This document shows positions 53,901 through 62,945 of a DNA stretch of 64,000 bases, one piece after another. The notes below the pieces were generated by a model that was not told where the DNA came from, ran no database searches, and worked only from the letters and a program-made list of their open reading frames with translations. The stretch is taken from positions 17,229 to 81,228 of the forward strand of contig NZ_JAKKFD010000077.1 in NCBI RefSeq assembly GCF_022229005.1, in the 5' to 3' direction. Numbering within the stretch: position 1 is the first letter of the stretch; each line of letters starts with the position of its first letter. Origin of the DNA: Micromonospora trifolii. Lineage in GTDB: Bacteria > Actinomycetota > Actinomycetes > Mycobacteriales > Micromonosporaceae. Both the position numbers and the translations under genes were made by a program.

Positions 53901-54893
53901 TCAGGCAGGCCGACCGGGCGGCACGGCGAGCAGCCCGGCCGCCGCCAGGTCGTCCCACAACTCCTCCGGCACGACGATCCCGGACCGTCGCACCGTCTCG
54001 ACCGCCTGCGCCTCGTTGCGCACGCCGACCACCGTCGACACCACTGCCGGGTGCCGGCGGACGAAGGCGAGGGCGGCCTGCGGCAGTGTCACCCCGTACG
54101 TTTCGCAGACAGTGGCGATCCGCCGCGCCCGCTCGATCAGCGCCGCCGGGGCCTGCTGGTAGTTGTAGACGGCGTCGGCCGGCGGGCGGTCCCGCGAGAG
54201 CAACCCCGAGTTGTAGACGCCCGCGATGACAACTCCCACCCCTCGGTTCTCGGCGGCCGGCAGCAGGTCGGCGGCCGCGCCCTGTTCGAGCAGCGTGTAC
54301 CGCCCGGCGCACATCATCACGTCCACGTCGGTTTCCCGGACGAACCGCGCCAGCATCGCCGACTGGTTCATGCCAGCACCGATGGCGCCCACGACGCCCT
54401 GGTCCCGCAGGTCGATCAGGGCGGGCACGGCCTCGTGGGCGGCCTGCTCCCAGTGGTCGTCCGGGTCGTGCAGGTAGACGACGTCGATCCGGTCCAGCCC
54501 GGTCCGCTCCAGGCTGGCCTCGATGGAGCGGAGCACGCCGTCGCGGCTGAAGTCCCACACCCGCCGGTGGGTGGCGGGCACATCGAACCCGTCGGAGTCC
54601 CGCAGGTGCGCGTCCTGGGGCGACGGCACCAGGAGTCGACCGACCTTCGTCGACACCACGTACTCGTCGCGCGGCCGTTGGCGCAGCGCGGCGCCGAGGC
54701 GGCGCTCGGACAGCCCGAGACCGTAGTGCGGCGCGGTGTCGAAGTACCGGACGCCCGCCTCCCACGCGGCGTCGACCGCCGAGGGGAACTCCTCGTCCGT
54801 CGTCGTCCGGTACAGGTTGCCCCCCTGCGCCGCGCCGAAGCCCAGCTCGGTGAGCCGTAGCTGCGGGCGGCGCGGCAGTGCGCGCGCCATCAT
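53901..54893 (-). CDS. Aldo/keto reductase, probable aldose 1-dehydrogenase
   Basis: The 330-residue TIM-barrel protein has the AKR tetrad: Asp in Y-F-D-T-A-P-H-Y, the Y of H-Y-G-L-G, Lys in V-S-T-K-V-G and His in Y-L-H-D-P-D-D. Sequence and context resemble L-fucose and D-threo-aldose dehydrogenases that make the lactone with NAD(P)+. ATG 54893 overlaps the amidohydrolase stop. It is the last gene of the sugar-acid operon. Confidence 0.85.
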   Translation of the reverse strand: MMARALPRRPQLRLTELGFGAAQGGNLYRTTTDEEFPSAVDAAWEAGVRYFDTAPHYGLGLSERRLGAALRQRPRDEYVVSTKVGRLLVPSPQDAHLRDSDGFDVPATHRRVWDFSRDGVLRSIEASLERTGLDRIDVVYLHDPDDHWEQAAHEAVPALIDLRDQGVVGAIGAGMNQSAMLARFVRETDVDVMMCAGRYTLLEQGAAADLLPAAENRGVGVVIAGVYNSGLLSRDRPPADAVYNYQQAPAALIERARRIATVCETYGVTLPQAALAFVRRHPAVVSTVVGVRNEAQAVETVRRSGIVVPEELWDDLAAAGLLAVPPGRPA

Positions 54894-55768
54894 GACGGCT
54901 CCAGCCCGTAGACGCGGCGTGCCGTCCCGCCCCAGACCGACGCCCGGCCGGTCCCGTCCTGGCCCTCCAGCAGCTCCGCCAGGGTGTCGACCCACAGCTG
55001 GTACGAACTGGCGAGAAGACAGACCGGCCAGTCCGAGCCGAACATCAGTCGGTCCGGCCCGAACGCGTCGAGAGCGTCCTCGACGGCGGGTCGAAGGTCA
55101 GCCGCCGTCCAGTGCGGGAGCGGCACCTCCGTCACCAGCCCGGAGAGCTTCGCCGTGGTGTTGGGCGAGGCCGCCAACGACCGCAGATCCCGGCTCCACT
55201 CGGCCATCTCCGGACTGCCCAGCGCGGGCTTGCCCAGGTGGTCGAGGACGAAGTTCACCTCGGGCAGGTCGCGCGTGAGACGCGCGGCCATGGGGAGCTG
55301 GTGTTGGCGTACCAGCAGGTCGAAGACGAGGCCGGCGGCGCCCACCGCCGCGATCCCCCGACGCACGTCGGGACGGTCCAGGTACGCCGGATCGCTCTCG
55401 GACTGCACGAGGTGGCGGATGCCGACGAGGCGTTCCCCACCTCGGGCTGCCCGCAGACCGTCGAGGCGCTCCGCAACGTCGGCGGCGGTCAGGTCCACCC
55501 AGCCGACGACACCACGGACGAGTGTGTCGTCGGCCGCAACTTCCAGCAGGTCGACAGTCTCCGTGTCGGAGGCGACGGACTGCACCACCACTGTCGCGGT
55601 GACCCCGGCCGCCCGGGCCAGCGGCGCGAGATCGGCGGGTTCGAAGTCGGCGTCGATGGCCGCCATGGTCACCGGGTCGATCCACGGCTGCGGGTGCCGG
55701 GCGCGGACCCAGAGGTGGTGGTGCGCGTCGACGATCCCGGCGTGCCCGGGCTCCTGTGCGCCAGTCAT
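54890..55768 (-). CDS. Amidohydrolase-family lactonase (probable L-fuconolactonase type)
   Basis: The 292-residue protein has the COG3618 metal motif D-A-H-H-H-L-W near residue 14, H-L-G-K-P near 180 and G-S-D-W-P near 248. Members open sugar lactones such as L-fuconolactone or 2-pyrone-4,6-dicarboxylate. Start and stop both overlap neighbours (ATGA), so it is made together with the SDR and the aldo-keto reductase. Confidence 0.87.
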   Translation of the reverse strand: MTGAQEPGHAGIVDAHHHLWVRARHPQPWIDPVTMAAIDADFEPADLAPLARAAGVTATVVVQSVASDTETVDLLEVAADDTLVRGVVGWVDLTAADVAERLDGLRAARGGERLVGIRHLVQSESDPAYLDRPDVRRGIAAVGAAGLVFDLLVRQHQLPMAARLTRDLPEVNFVLDHLGKPALGSPEMAEWSRDLRSLAASPNTTAKLSGLVTEVPLPHWTAADLRPAVEDALDAFGPDRLMFGSDWPVCLLASSYQLWVDTLAELLEGQDGTGRASVWGGTARRVYGLEPS

Positions 55769-56526
55769 CGGCCCAGCCAGCCGCCGTCGACGGGCAACAC
55801 GACGCCGTTGACGTAGTCCGACGCGGTCGACGCCAAAAACACCGTGGCGCCGCCGAGGTCGTCGGCCCGGCCCCACCGCCCGGCCGGGATCCGGCCGAGG
55901 ATCGCCTGGTTGCGGTCGGGGTCGTCGCGCAGCGCCTGGGTGTTGTCGGTGGCGATGTAGCCGGGCGCGATGGCGTTGACGTTCACTCCGTGGGCCGCCC
56001 ACTCGTTCGCCAGCGCCTTGGTGAGGCCGGCAACGCCCGACTTCGACGCGGCGTAACCGGGGACGGTGATACCGCCCTGGAAACTCAGCAGCGACGCTGT
56101 GAAAATGATCTTCCCCCGACCGCGCTCGACCATCGTCCGGCCGATCTCCCGGCTGAGGATGAACTGGCTGCTGAGGTTCACCTCGATGACGTGGTCCCAC
56201 ATCTCGTCCGGGTGCTCCGCGGCCGGGGTCCGGGCGATGGTGCCGCCGTTGTTCACCAGGATGTCGACCGGCCCGAGAGCAACGATGTCCCGGGCCAACC
56301 GGTGCACTGCCGCCCGGTCGCCGAGGTCCGCCCGCAGCGCCGTGAAGCGGCGACCGGTGGCGCGTACCCGGCGTTCGACCTCGCTGCCCTCCGCTTCGAG
56401 CTGGGCGGAGACGCCCACGATGTCGGCACCGGCCAGGGCCAGGGCCTCGGCCATGGCGAGGCCGATACCGCGCCGCGCCCCGGTGACGACGGCGGTCTGG
56501 CCGGACAGGTCGAACAGCGCCATCAC
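55765..56526 (-). CDS. SDR dehydrogenase (KduD / 2-keto-3-deoxy-sugar-acid dehydrogenase type)
   Basis: The 253-residue classical SDR has T-G-A-R-R-G-I-G (15-22), N-N-G-G, a catalytic Ser and Y-A-A-S-K. It is close to 2-deoxy-D-gluconate 3-dehydrogenase and 2-keto-3-deoxy-L-fuconate dehydrogenase. The start is GTG 56526 overlapping the upstream stop or the adjacent ATG 56523. It likely oxidises the dehydratase product in this pathway. Confidence 0.86.
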   Translation of the reverse strand: MMALFDLSGQTAVVTGARRGIGLAMAEALALAGADIVGVSAQLEAEGSEVERRVRATGRRFTALRADLGDRAAVHRLARDIVALGPVDILVNNGGTIARTPAAEHPDEMWDHVIEVNLSSQFILSREIGRTMVERGRGKIIFTASLLSFQGGITVPGYAASKSGVAGLTKALANEWAAHGVNVNAIAPGYIATDNTQALRDDPDRNQAILGRIPAGRWGRADDLGGATVFLASTASDYVNGVVLPVDGGWLGR

Positions 56527-57548
56527 TGGTTACCCTCCCGCACATCGAGCAGCACCTTCATGACGCCGCCACCCTCCAGCGCCTCGAAGGCCGCGCTGGC
56601 CGCCTCGACCGGCTCGACCCGGGAGATCAGTTGCCGTGCCGGGATCGCGCCCGAGGCGACCAACCGGATCGCCTCCACCATGTCGTCGCGCTGATACAGC
56701 CGGGCACCGAGGAGTTCCAGCTCACGCCAGAAGAACCGGTGCAGGTTGACCTCGCGGGGCTGGGGATGGATCGCCACCATGACCAGCCGCCCGCGAGTGG
56801 TGAGGACGTCGACCGCCGTGGTGACGCCGGCCGGCGCGCCGGACACCTCGAAGGCGATGTCGGCGCCCGCGCCATCGGTACGGTCGTTGACAAGCGCCAC
56901 GACATCGGTCGCCCGCGGGTCGACCGCCTCGATCCCGATCCCCTCGGCCACCTCGCGCCGGAACGGGTCCGGCTCGACGAGGAGCACCCGCGCGCCGCGG
57001 CTCCGCGCGACGGTGGCGATGAGGACGCCGACCGGCCCACCACCGACCACTACCACCTGGTCGTCGGCGGTCACGTTCCCCCGGCGTACGTCGTGCACAG
57101 CGACCGCCACCGGCTCGACGAGCGCCGCGTGGTCGAGGGGCAACTCCTCCGGAAGCGGCAGGACCAACTCCACCGGCACGGTCCAGGAGGACTGCATGGC
57201 ACCCGGTGAGTCGATGCCCAGGAAGTTCATCGCGTGACAGACGTGGGAGTTGCCCCGCTGGCAGGCGGCGCAGCGCCCACAGGGTCGGGTCGGCATCACG
57301 GTCACGGGCTGACCGATGTTCCAACCGGTCACGCCCTCGCCGACGGCCGCGATCCGCCCGGACATCTCGTGCCCGATGATGGCGGAGTCACCGACCCGGG
57401 CATCCATGTCCCCGTGGTAGATGTGCAGATCCGTACCGCAGATCCCGGTGTACGCCACCTCGATCCGTACCTGGCCGGGGCCCGGTGGCTCCGGGTCGCG
57501 GTTCTCGATTCCGAGGTGTCGCGCTCCCCGGTAGACGACTGCCTTCAT
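56523..57548 (-). CDS. Zinc-dependent medium-chain dehydrogenase
   Basis: The 341-residue protein has catalytic zinc ligands C37, H60 and E61, four structural cysteines in P-C-G-R-C-A-A-C-Q-R-G-N-S-H-V-C and a Rossmann V-V-G-G-G-P-V-G. Relatives oxidise polyols or aldonates (sorbitol, L-threonine or L-idonate dehydrogenases). In this operon it may oxidise a sugar alcohol or acid; a place in the L-fucose route is not known. Confidence 0.88.
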   Translation of the reverse strand: MKAVVYRGARHLGIENRDPEPPGPGQVRIEVAYTGICGTDLHIYHGDMDARVGDSAIIGHEMSGRIAAVGEGVTGWNIGQPVTVMPTRPCGRCAACQRGNSHVCHAMNFLGIDSPGAMQSSWTVPVELVLPLPEELPLDHAALVEPVAVAVHDVRRGNVTADDQVVVVGGGPVGVLIATVARSRGARVLLVEPDPFRREVAEGIGIEAVDPRATDVVALVNDRTDGAGADIAFEVSGAPAGVTTAVDVLTTRGRLVMVAIHPQPREVNLHRFFWRELELLGARLYQRDDMVEAIRLVASGAIPARQLISRVEPVEAASAAFEALEGGGVMKVLLDVREGNQ

Positions 57549-57564
57549 CGTTCCTCCGTCTCGA

Positions 57565-57631
57565 CGGTCGGTACGTCAATCGTGCCGACCGGGCATGGTC
57601 GTGGGTGCACCGCCGTCGCGATGCACCCACG
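57565..57631. terminator. Two hairpins between dehydratase and dehydrogenase genes
   Basis: CGGTCGG (57565-57571) pairs with CCGACCG (57585-57591), and CGTGGGTGCA (57600-57609) pairs perfectly with TGCACCCACG (57622-57631). They fill most of the 106-bp gap in an otherwise tightly packed operon, so they may attenuate the distal genes. Confidence 0.6.
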
Positions 57632-57654
57632 CCTTTCCTGTTCTGGTGGTCAGC

Positions 57655-58878
57655 TCAGTGCCGTACGGTCGGCGACACCTCGTTACGGGAGTTCAGCGGC
57701 ACGACAGGCACCTGGCGGGTGGGGATCACCCCATCGACCCCGGCCAGCAGCCGTCGTCCGGCCCGCTCCGGCCGGACGTTGGGGCTGTCGGCCGTCTGCG
57801 CCTGCGGGCGGCGGTTGACCGCCCGGATCCGCTCCTCGTCCACCCGGACCCCCAGCCCGGGTGAGTCGCCGAGGATGAAGGCGCCATCCTCGACGTGCAG
57901 GTCGATGGAGACACCAACCGGCGCGTGCAGGTCCTGCAACTCGCTGGTCAGGTGGTTCGGCACCGAGGTAGCGGCGTGCAGCAGCCCGACCGGGCTGTTG
58001 CCGATCGGGCTGACCGGCAGGTCGTGGGCGTGGGCCAGGGCGGACGCCCGCAGGAAGTGGGTGACCCCCCAGACGGCCGCCATCTGGACGATGTCGACCG
58101 CGCCGGCGGCGATCAGCGGACGGTACTGTTCGAGCCCGGTGAGGTTCTCACCGGTGGCGACCGACGCGGACACGCCTCGGCTGACCGCGGCGAGACCCTC
58201 GGCGTCCCAGCGCCGCACCGGCTCCTCGATCCAGATGAGGTCCAGTGTGCGTTCCAGCTCGCAGACGTGCCGGACCGCCTGCTTGCGGGTCCACGCCTCG
58301 TTGACGTCGAGCATCAGGCCCGGTCGTCGACCGTGCCCCGCCTCGGTCAGGACGTCCTTGACCAGGCCCAGGCGGTGCCGATCGCGCTCGATGTCGAGGC
58401 CGCCCTTGAGCTTGGCCGCTCGCAGACCGTGGCTCGCGTAGACCTCGTACTCCGCGACGAGTTCGTCGTCGGTGAGCCCGATGTCCAGCCCGGACGCGTA
58501 GGCGGTGACCCGCCGGTCCCGTCCGCCCAGCAGGCGCCACAGCGGCTCGCCGGCGGCCTGCGCCTTGATGTCCCACAGTGCGGTGTCCAGGGCACCGATG
58601 GTGCCGAACACCGGCCCCGCGTGGCCCGCCTTGAAGGTGTGCCGCAACATGCGGTCGTACAGGGACGTCACGGCCCGGGGGTCTTCACCCTCGATGGCTG
58701 GGAAGATCCGCTCGATCTCGACGTGCGGCCCGAGACCGACTCCCGAGATGCCCTCGTCGGTGTCGACGATGACGATCGAGACCGGGACCACCCCGTCGGC
58801 GAACACGCCGTTGGCGTCGCCGACTGGTCGGCCCCATTCCTGGACCGTGGAGAGCGTCCGATATCCCGTGATCCGCAT
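57655..58878 (-). CDS. Enolase-superfamily sugar acid dehydratase
   Basis: The 407-residue mandelate racemase/muconate lactonizing-type protein has A-K-L-K-G-G (catalytic lysine), metal ligands Asp in M-L-D-V-N-E-A-W, Glu in W-I-E-E-P and Glu in T-G-E-N-L-T-G. This family includes L-fuconate, L-rhamnonate and D-galactonate dehydratases. ATG 58878 starts just past the permease stop with GAAGGG upstream. A polar C-terminal tail of about 60 residues extends beyond the usual family end. Confidence 0.87.
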   Translation of the reverse strand: MRITGYRTLSTVQEWGRPVGDANGVFADGVVPVSIVIVDTDEGISGVGLGPHVEIERIFPAIEGEDPRAVTSLYDRMLRHTFKAGHAGPVFGTIGALDTALWDIKAQAAGEPLWRLLGGRDRRVTAYASGLDIGLTDDELVAEYEVYASHGLRAAKLKGGLDIERDRHRLGLVKDVLTEAGHGRRPGLMLDVNEAWTRKQAVRHVCELERTLDLIWIEEPVRRWDAEGLAAVSRGVSASVATGENLTGLEQYRPLIAAGAVDIVQMAAVWGVTHFLRASALAHAHDLPVSPIGNSPVGLLHAATSVPNHLTSELQDLHAPVGVSIDLHVEDGAFILGDSPGLGVRVDEERIRAVNRRPQAQTADSPNVRPERAGRRLLAGVDGVIPTRQVPVVPLNSRNEVSPTVRH

Positions 58879-58879
58879 G

Positions 58880-59707
58880 TCAACCCTTCGTGGAACCGGC
58901 GGCCACGCCGTCGGCAATTTGGCGCTGGAGGAACAGGTAGACCAACAGGACGGGTATCGCGGCGATCAGCACCCCGGAGGCGAAGGTGGGGATGTTGTCG
59001 GAGTACTGCCCGCGCAGCGAGGTCACCCCGATCATGAGCGTCCGGTGATCGGCCGAGGGCATCATCACCAGCGCCATGAGAACGTCGTTCCAGCAGAACA
59101 GGGCGTTGAGGATGCCGACCGACAGCAGCGCCGGGGTGCCCAGCGGCAGCATGATCCGGCGGTACACGCCGTACACGGTGCTGCCGTCGATCCGCGCGGC
59201 GTCGACGATCTCCGGCGGAATGCCCTTGTAGTAACTCGTCATGAGAAAGACCGTGAAGGGCAGGAACTGGGCCACGTAGACCAGGATCAGGCCCGGGTAC
59301 GTGTCGATGAGCGCGGTATCGGCCATGATCCGGGCGAGCGGCACCATGATCACCTGGAACGGGATGAAGAGCCCCGCGAGGCAACCCAGGAACAACGCCG
59401 ACGAGCCGCGGAACCGCAGTTGGCTCAGGGCGAAGCCGGCCATCGACCCGAACAGCAGCAGCAGGAGCACCGACACCGTCACCACGAACAACGAGTTGAC
59501 GAAGTAACGGCCCATGCCGACGCTGTTCCACGCCGTGCTGATGTTCTCGAAGCGCAGCGCGTCGGTCAGGCCGAACCGGTCGAGGATGTAGTCACGCCGG
59601 GTCTTCATCGCGACGTTGGCGGTGAACAGCAGGGGGTAGATCGTCGCCAGGGCGAGCAGCGACATGGGGATGGCGACCAGCCACCGTCCCAGGCGGAGGC
59701 GAGACAT
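58880..59707 (-). CDS. Sugar ABC transporter permease (MalG type)
   Basis: The 275-residue membrane protein has six segments and an EAA-like loop V-D-A-A-R-I-D-G-S-T-V-Y-G-V-Y-R-R. It follows the other permease with its start at that gene's stop. As in the other importer here, no ATPase gene is present in the operon. Confidence 0.88.
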   Translation of the reverse strand: MSRLRLGRWLVAIPMSLLALATIYPLLFTANVAMKTRRDYILDRFGLTDALRFENISTAWNSVGMGRYFVNSLFVVTVSVLLLLLFGSMAGFALSQLRFRGSSALFLGCLAGLFIPFQVIMVPLARIMADTALIDTYPGLILVYVAQFLPFTVFLMTSYYKGIPPEIVDAARIDGSTVYGVYRRIMLPLGTPALLSVGILNALFCWNDVLMALVMMPSADHRTLMIGVTSLRGQYSDNIPTFASGVLIAAIPVLLVYLFLQRQIADGVAAGSTKG

Positions 59708-60687
59708 CAGTCCTCCTTTCCGGATCGTTCGAGCAGCTTGATCTGGAGAAGCCCCACGACAAGCATGATCATGAAGAGGATCGTCGAGGCTGCCGACGCG
59801 AGAGCCGGACGGTTCATCTGGCCCTGCTGCTTCCAGATGTAGAACTCCGGCAGGTACGTCGACCCTTCCGGCCCGCCGCTGGTCATGATGTAGAGGAGGC
59901 CGAACATCGAGGTCAGCATCCCGATCATCGTGGTCACGAAGACGAACTGGATGGTGCGCGAGAGGGCCGGGATGATCACGTGCCAGACGACCTGGCGGAG
60001 CGTCGCCCCGTCCACCCGTGCGGCGTCCAGGAGCGCGGCGTCCAGCGTGGCGAAGCCGGCGAGGAACACCACCAGGGCCATCCCGAAGGTGGCCCAGATA
60101 TGCACGCCCACCACCATGAACATCGCGATGTCCGGGTCACCGAGCCAGTCAACCGGACCGATACCGAACGACCCGAGCACGGCGTTGAGCGGGCCGTCGA
60201 AGGCGAGCAGCAGGTTGAAGATCGCACCGACGATGACCGGCGACAGCACCGCCGGGAAGAAGTAGACGCTGCGGTAGAAGCGGTGGCCCGGCACCCGAAG
60301 GTAGATGAACGTCGCGAGCAGACCGGGGATCGCCACCGCCACCGGCAGCAGAAGCACCAGCAGTCCGACGTTCTTCAGCGCGGTCTGGAACAACGGGTCG
60401 GCGAAGAGCTCGCGGTAGTTGCCGAAGCCGACAGCCGTCCCGTTCTGCTCACCGTCGCCGGTGAAGGAGAAGTTGACGCCGAGGAGCAGCGGGTAGAGCC
60501 GCAGCAGCACGATGATCAGGACGGCCGGGAGGACCAGGATGTAGGGGGCGTAGCGCTCGGCCCTCAGGCCACCACGGGTGCGACGGGGTCGTGCGCCACT
60601 CCGATGCGCGGCGGAGGTGACCGCCGCCCCGCCGGCCCGTCCGGCCGAAGCCGGACGGACCGACGGTTGCGTGTTTCCCATCGGCAC
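59707..60687 (-). CDS. Sugar ABC transporter permease (MalF type)
   Basis: The 326-residue membrane protein has a long basic N-terminal tail (to about residue 45), six helices and L-D-A-A-R-V-D-G-A-T-L-R-Q-V-V-W. GTG 60687 or ATG 60681 may initiate. It sits four bases downstream of the binding-protein gene. Confidence 0.88.
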   Translation of the reverse strand: MPMGNTQPSVRPASAGRAGGAAVTSAAHRSGARPRRTRGGLRAERYAPYILVLPAVLIIVLLRLYPLLLGVNFSFTGDGEQNGTAVGFGNYRELFADPLFQTALKNVGLLVLLLPVAVAIPGLLATFIYLRVPGHRFYRSVYFFPAVLSPVIVGAIFNLLLAFDGPLNAVLGSFGIGPVDWLGDPDIAMFMVVGVHIWATFGMALVVFLAGFATLDAALLDAARVDGATLRQVVWHVIIPALSRTIQFVFVTTMIGMLTSMFGLLYIMTSGGPEGSTYLPEFYIWKQQGQMNRPALASAASTILFMIMLVVGLLQIKLLERSGKED

Positions 60688-60691
60688 GAGG

Positions 60692-61954
60692 TCAGCCCGC
60701 CTGGTCGGAAGCGGCCAACTGCTTCACCACCTCGTCGACGGTGATCGAACCGCTGAGCAGCTGCTGGGAGAGGCGCCCCATTAGGTCCAGCGTCTTCGAG
60801 GAGAGCGCCACGTGCAGAGCGGGCTTGCCGCTCTTCAGCTCGCTGACGATCGTGGAGACCGCGGGCCCGCCCGCCGACACGTCGATGGTGGTGTCGGCGG
60901 CGATCGCGCCGGCGTCGGCGTAGAAGGCCTTCAACGCCTCGGCCGAGCTCAGGGAGCGCACCAGGTCGGCCGCCACCTTCGGGTCCTTCGTCCACTTGGC
61001 GACCGCGTAGCCGATGCCACCGTCGTACGGGAGGCTCGGGGTGGTGCCGGCGGTGACGACCGGGGCCTTCATGACGCCGAGCTTCTCCGCGGTCAGGAAC
61101 TCGTTGAAGTCCTGCCAGTGCCCCACGTCCGACATCAGACCCATGACGTGCGCGGCCTTGCCGGACTGGAAGAGCGCGAAGGAGTCGTTGAACATGGCGG
61201 TCGAGTTGGCCCCGTCGCTGTTCATCTTCCTGTCGCCGGACTCCTTCCAGGTCTGGAAGATCCGCTTGACGTTTGCCGAGTTCCAGTCGCGCTTGCCGGC
61301 GATCCAGGCGTCGTACTCCGCGGCGGTGAGGGTGGTCGAGCCCAGGCTGGAGAGCCAGAACTGGATGCCGACGCCCTCCTTGTTGCCGAGGGCGAAGCAC
61401 TTGGAGCCGGCCTTGGCGATGGCGGCGCAGTCGGCGACGAACTTGTCCCACGTGGTGGCCGGGCTCGCCGGGTCGAGGTTCGCCTTCCGGTAGATTTCCT
61501 TGTTGTAGTAGATGGGGTAGCCCTGCAGCGTCACCGGGGCGGCGTAGGTCTTGCCGTCCTTGGCGAATGCCTCCCAACCGGCCAACCGCTGCTTGTCCTC
61601 GGCCACGTAGTCGTCGAGGGGCACCAGCGCGTCCACCCGGTCGCGGATCTGGCCGCCACCGTTGAACAGCATCACGTCCGGGCCCTTGCCGGACTGGATC
61701 GCCGCACCGAGCAGGGTGTAGTACTGGTCGAAGGGCTGCGCGACGAACTCGACCTCGACGTCGGCGTGCTTCTTCTTGAAGTCGGCCTTGGCCTTCTCCA
61801 GATAGGATTTGGCGAACGGCTCGCCGGACTTCCAGTCCCACACGACCAACTTGCCGTCCGAGCTGGTTGACTTGCCCGAATCGCTAGCACTTCCACAACC
61901 GGCCAGGGCCAGGCCCACAACGAGGACGGCCGACCATATTGCGCGCTGTCTCAT
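60692..61954 (-). CDS. Sugar-binding lipoprotein of ABC importer
   Basis: The 420-residue protein has lipobox L-A-G-C (17-20) and a bilobed solute-binding domain (V-W-D-W-K-S-G-E-P-F; D-V-M-L-F-N-G-G-G). GAGGTGA gives its ribosome-binding site. It is the first gene of the eight-gene sugar-acid operon, behind a promoter overlapped by the TGACG-N5-CGTCA palindrome. Confidence 0.88.
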   Translation of the reverse strand: MRQRAIWSAVLVVGLALAGCGSASDSGKSTSSDGKLVVWDWKSGEPFAKSYLEKAKADFKKKHADVEVEFVAQPFDQYYTLLGAAIQSGKGPDVMLFNGGGQIRDRVDALVPLDDYVAEDKQRLAGWEAFAKDGKTYAAPVTLQGYPIYYNKEIYRKANLDPASPATTWDKFVADCAAIAKAGSKCFALGNKEGVGIQFWLSSLGSTTLTAAEYDAWIAGKRDWNSANVKRIFQTWKESGDRKMNSDGANSTAMFNDSFALFQSGKAAHVMGLMSDVGHWQDFNEFLTAEKLGVMKAPVVTAGTTPSLPYDGGIGYAVAKWTKDPKVAADLVRSLSSAEALKAFYADAGAIAADTTIDVSAGGPAVSTIVSELKSGKPALHVALSSKTLDLMGRLSQQLLSGSITVDEVVKQLAASDQAG

Positions 61955-62015
61955 CGATTGTCACCTCTATATGGGGGGTGGCCGGCGGGTGTCCCGCGAG
62001 CCAAATGTTGACCGG

Positions 62016-62045
62016 AAGGTAACTCGTATGACGTGTGACGTCAAC
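62016..62045 (-). promoter_or_regulatory. Promoter and FadR/GntR operator of the sugar-acid operon
   Basis: On the minus strand TTGACG (62045-62040) and TACCTT (62021-62016) are 18 bp apart. The inverted repeat TGACG-TGTGA-CGTCA (62029-62043 on the plus strand) covers the -35 box and spacer. It lies 59 bp before the gntR start, so one site could control both directions. Confidence 0.7.
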
Positions 62046-62101
62046 AGTCGGCCGTACACTGACCCAGACGTCGTGCCACGGCGAGCCATTCGGAGGGGGA
62101 C

Positions 62102-62872
62102 ATGACGCCACCGCAGGAGACAGCCCTGAACAGCCCGGCGACCCCGGCGTGGGTGCGTCGGCCGACCAACCTCGCCAGGGCGGTCACCGCCGAACTGGTG
62201 GAGCGCATCGTCCGCGGCGTACACCCGTCCGGGACGTCTCTGCCCCCCGAGCCGATCCTCTGCGAGACCTTCGGCGTGAGCCGGACCGTCGTCCGGGAAG
62301 CAGTGAAGATCCTGCAGGAGAAGGGGCTGGTGCAGGTCCGCCAGGGTGCCGGCACCATGGTCACCCCACCGTCACACTGGGACATGCTCGACGAGCTCGT
62401 CCTCGCGGCCACCATCGCTGTGGACGACAGTCTCGCCATCCTCGACGACCTGGTCGTCACCCGGCGGGTGCTGGAGTCCGACATGGCGAACGTCGCCGCC
62501 CGCCGAGCCGACAGCGAGACAGTCGATCGGCTGCGGGCCATGGTGGACCGGATGGACGAACTCGTCGACGACCACGTCACCTACCACGACCACGACCGGG
62601 CCTTCCACGACACGATCATGCAGGCATCCGGGAACCGCATCGCCCGTGGCGTCGTCCGCGCGCTGGAGAGCCAGGTCATCAACACCGCCCGGTACATGGG
62701 CCGGACCGAACGCGCGTTGTGCGTGGCGTCCAACCAGGGTCACCGACGCATCTACGAACGCATCGCGGCCCACGACCCCAACGGCGCCGCCGAGGCGATG
62801 TTCACTCACATCACCGAGGCCTGGTTGGTCCGTCGCAGTGGCTCGGGGAGCCCGGTCCGCCTCGAACGCTGA
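62102..62872 (+). CDS. FadR-subfamily GntR regulator
   Basis: The 256-residue protein has a winged helix (L-P-P-E-P-I-L-C-E-T-F-G-V-S-R-T-V-V-R-E-A-V-K-I-L) and an all-helical FCD effector domain with D-x-x-F-H-D and a C-terminal H-x-x-I-Y. Members sense sugar acids or similar carboxylates. Divergent to the importer and dehydratase operon, it is the likely repressor that binds TGACG-N5-CGTCA and lets go on a sugar acid intermediate. Confidence 0.88.
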   Translation: MTPPQETALNSPATPAWVRRPTNLARAVTAELVERIVRGVHPSGTSLPPEPILCETFGVSRTVVREAVKILQEKGLVQVRQGAGTMVTPPSHWDMLDELVLAATIAVDDSLAILDDLVVTRRVLESDMANVAARRADSETVDRLRAMVDRMDELVDDHVTYHDHDRAFHDTIMQASGNRIARGVVRALESQVINTARYMGRTERALCVASNQGHRRIYERIAAHDPNGAAEAMFTHITEAWLVRRSGSGSPVRLER

Positions 62873-62945
62873 CCGTCGCGGGCAACGGACGGCGCCCGCC
62901 CCCGGAGGTACGGGAGCAGGCGCCGCCAACTGTGCCCGGCAGGTG

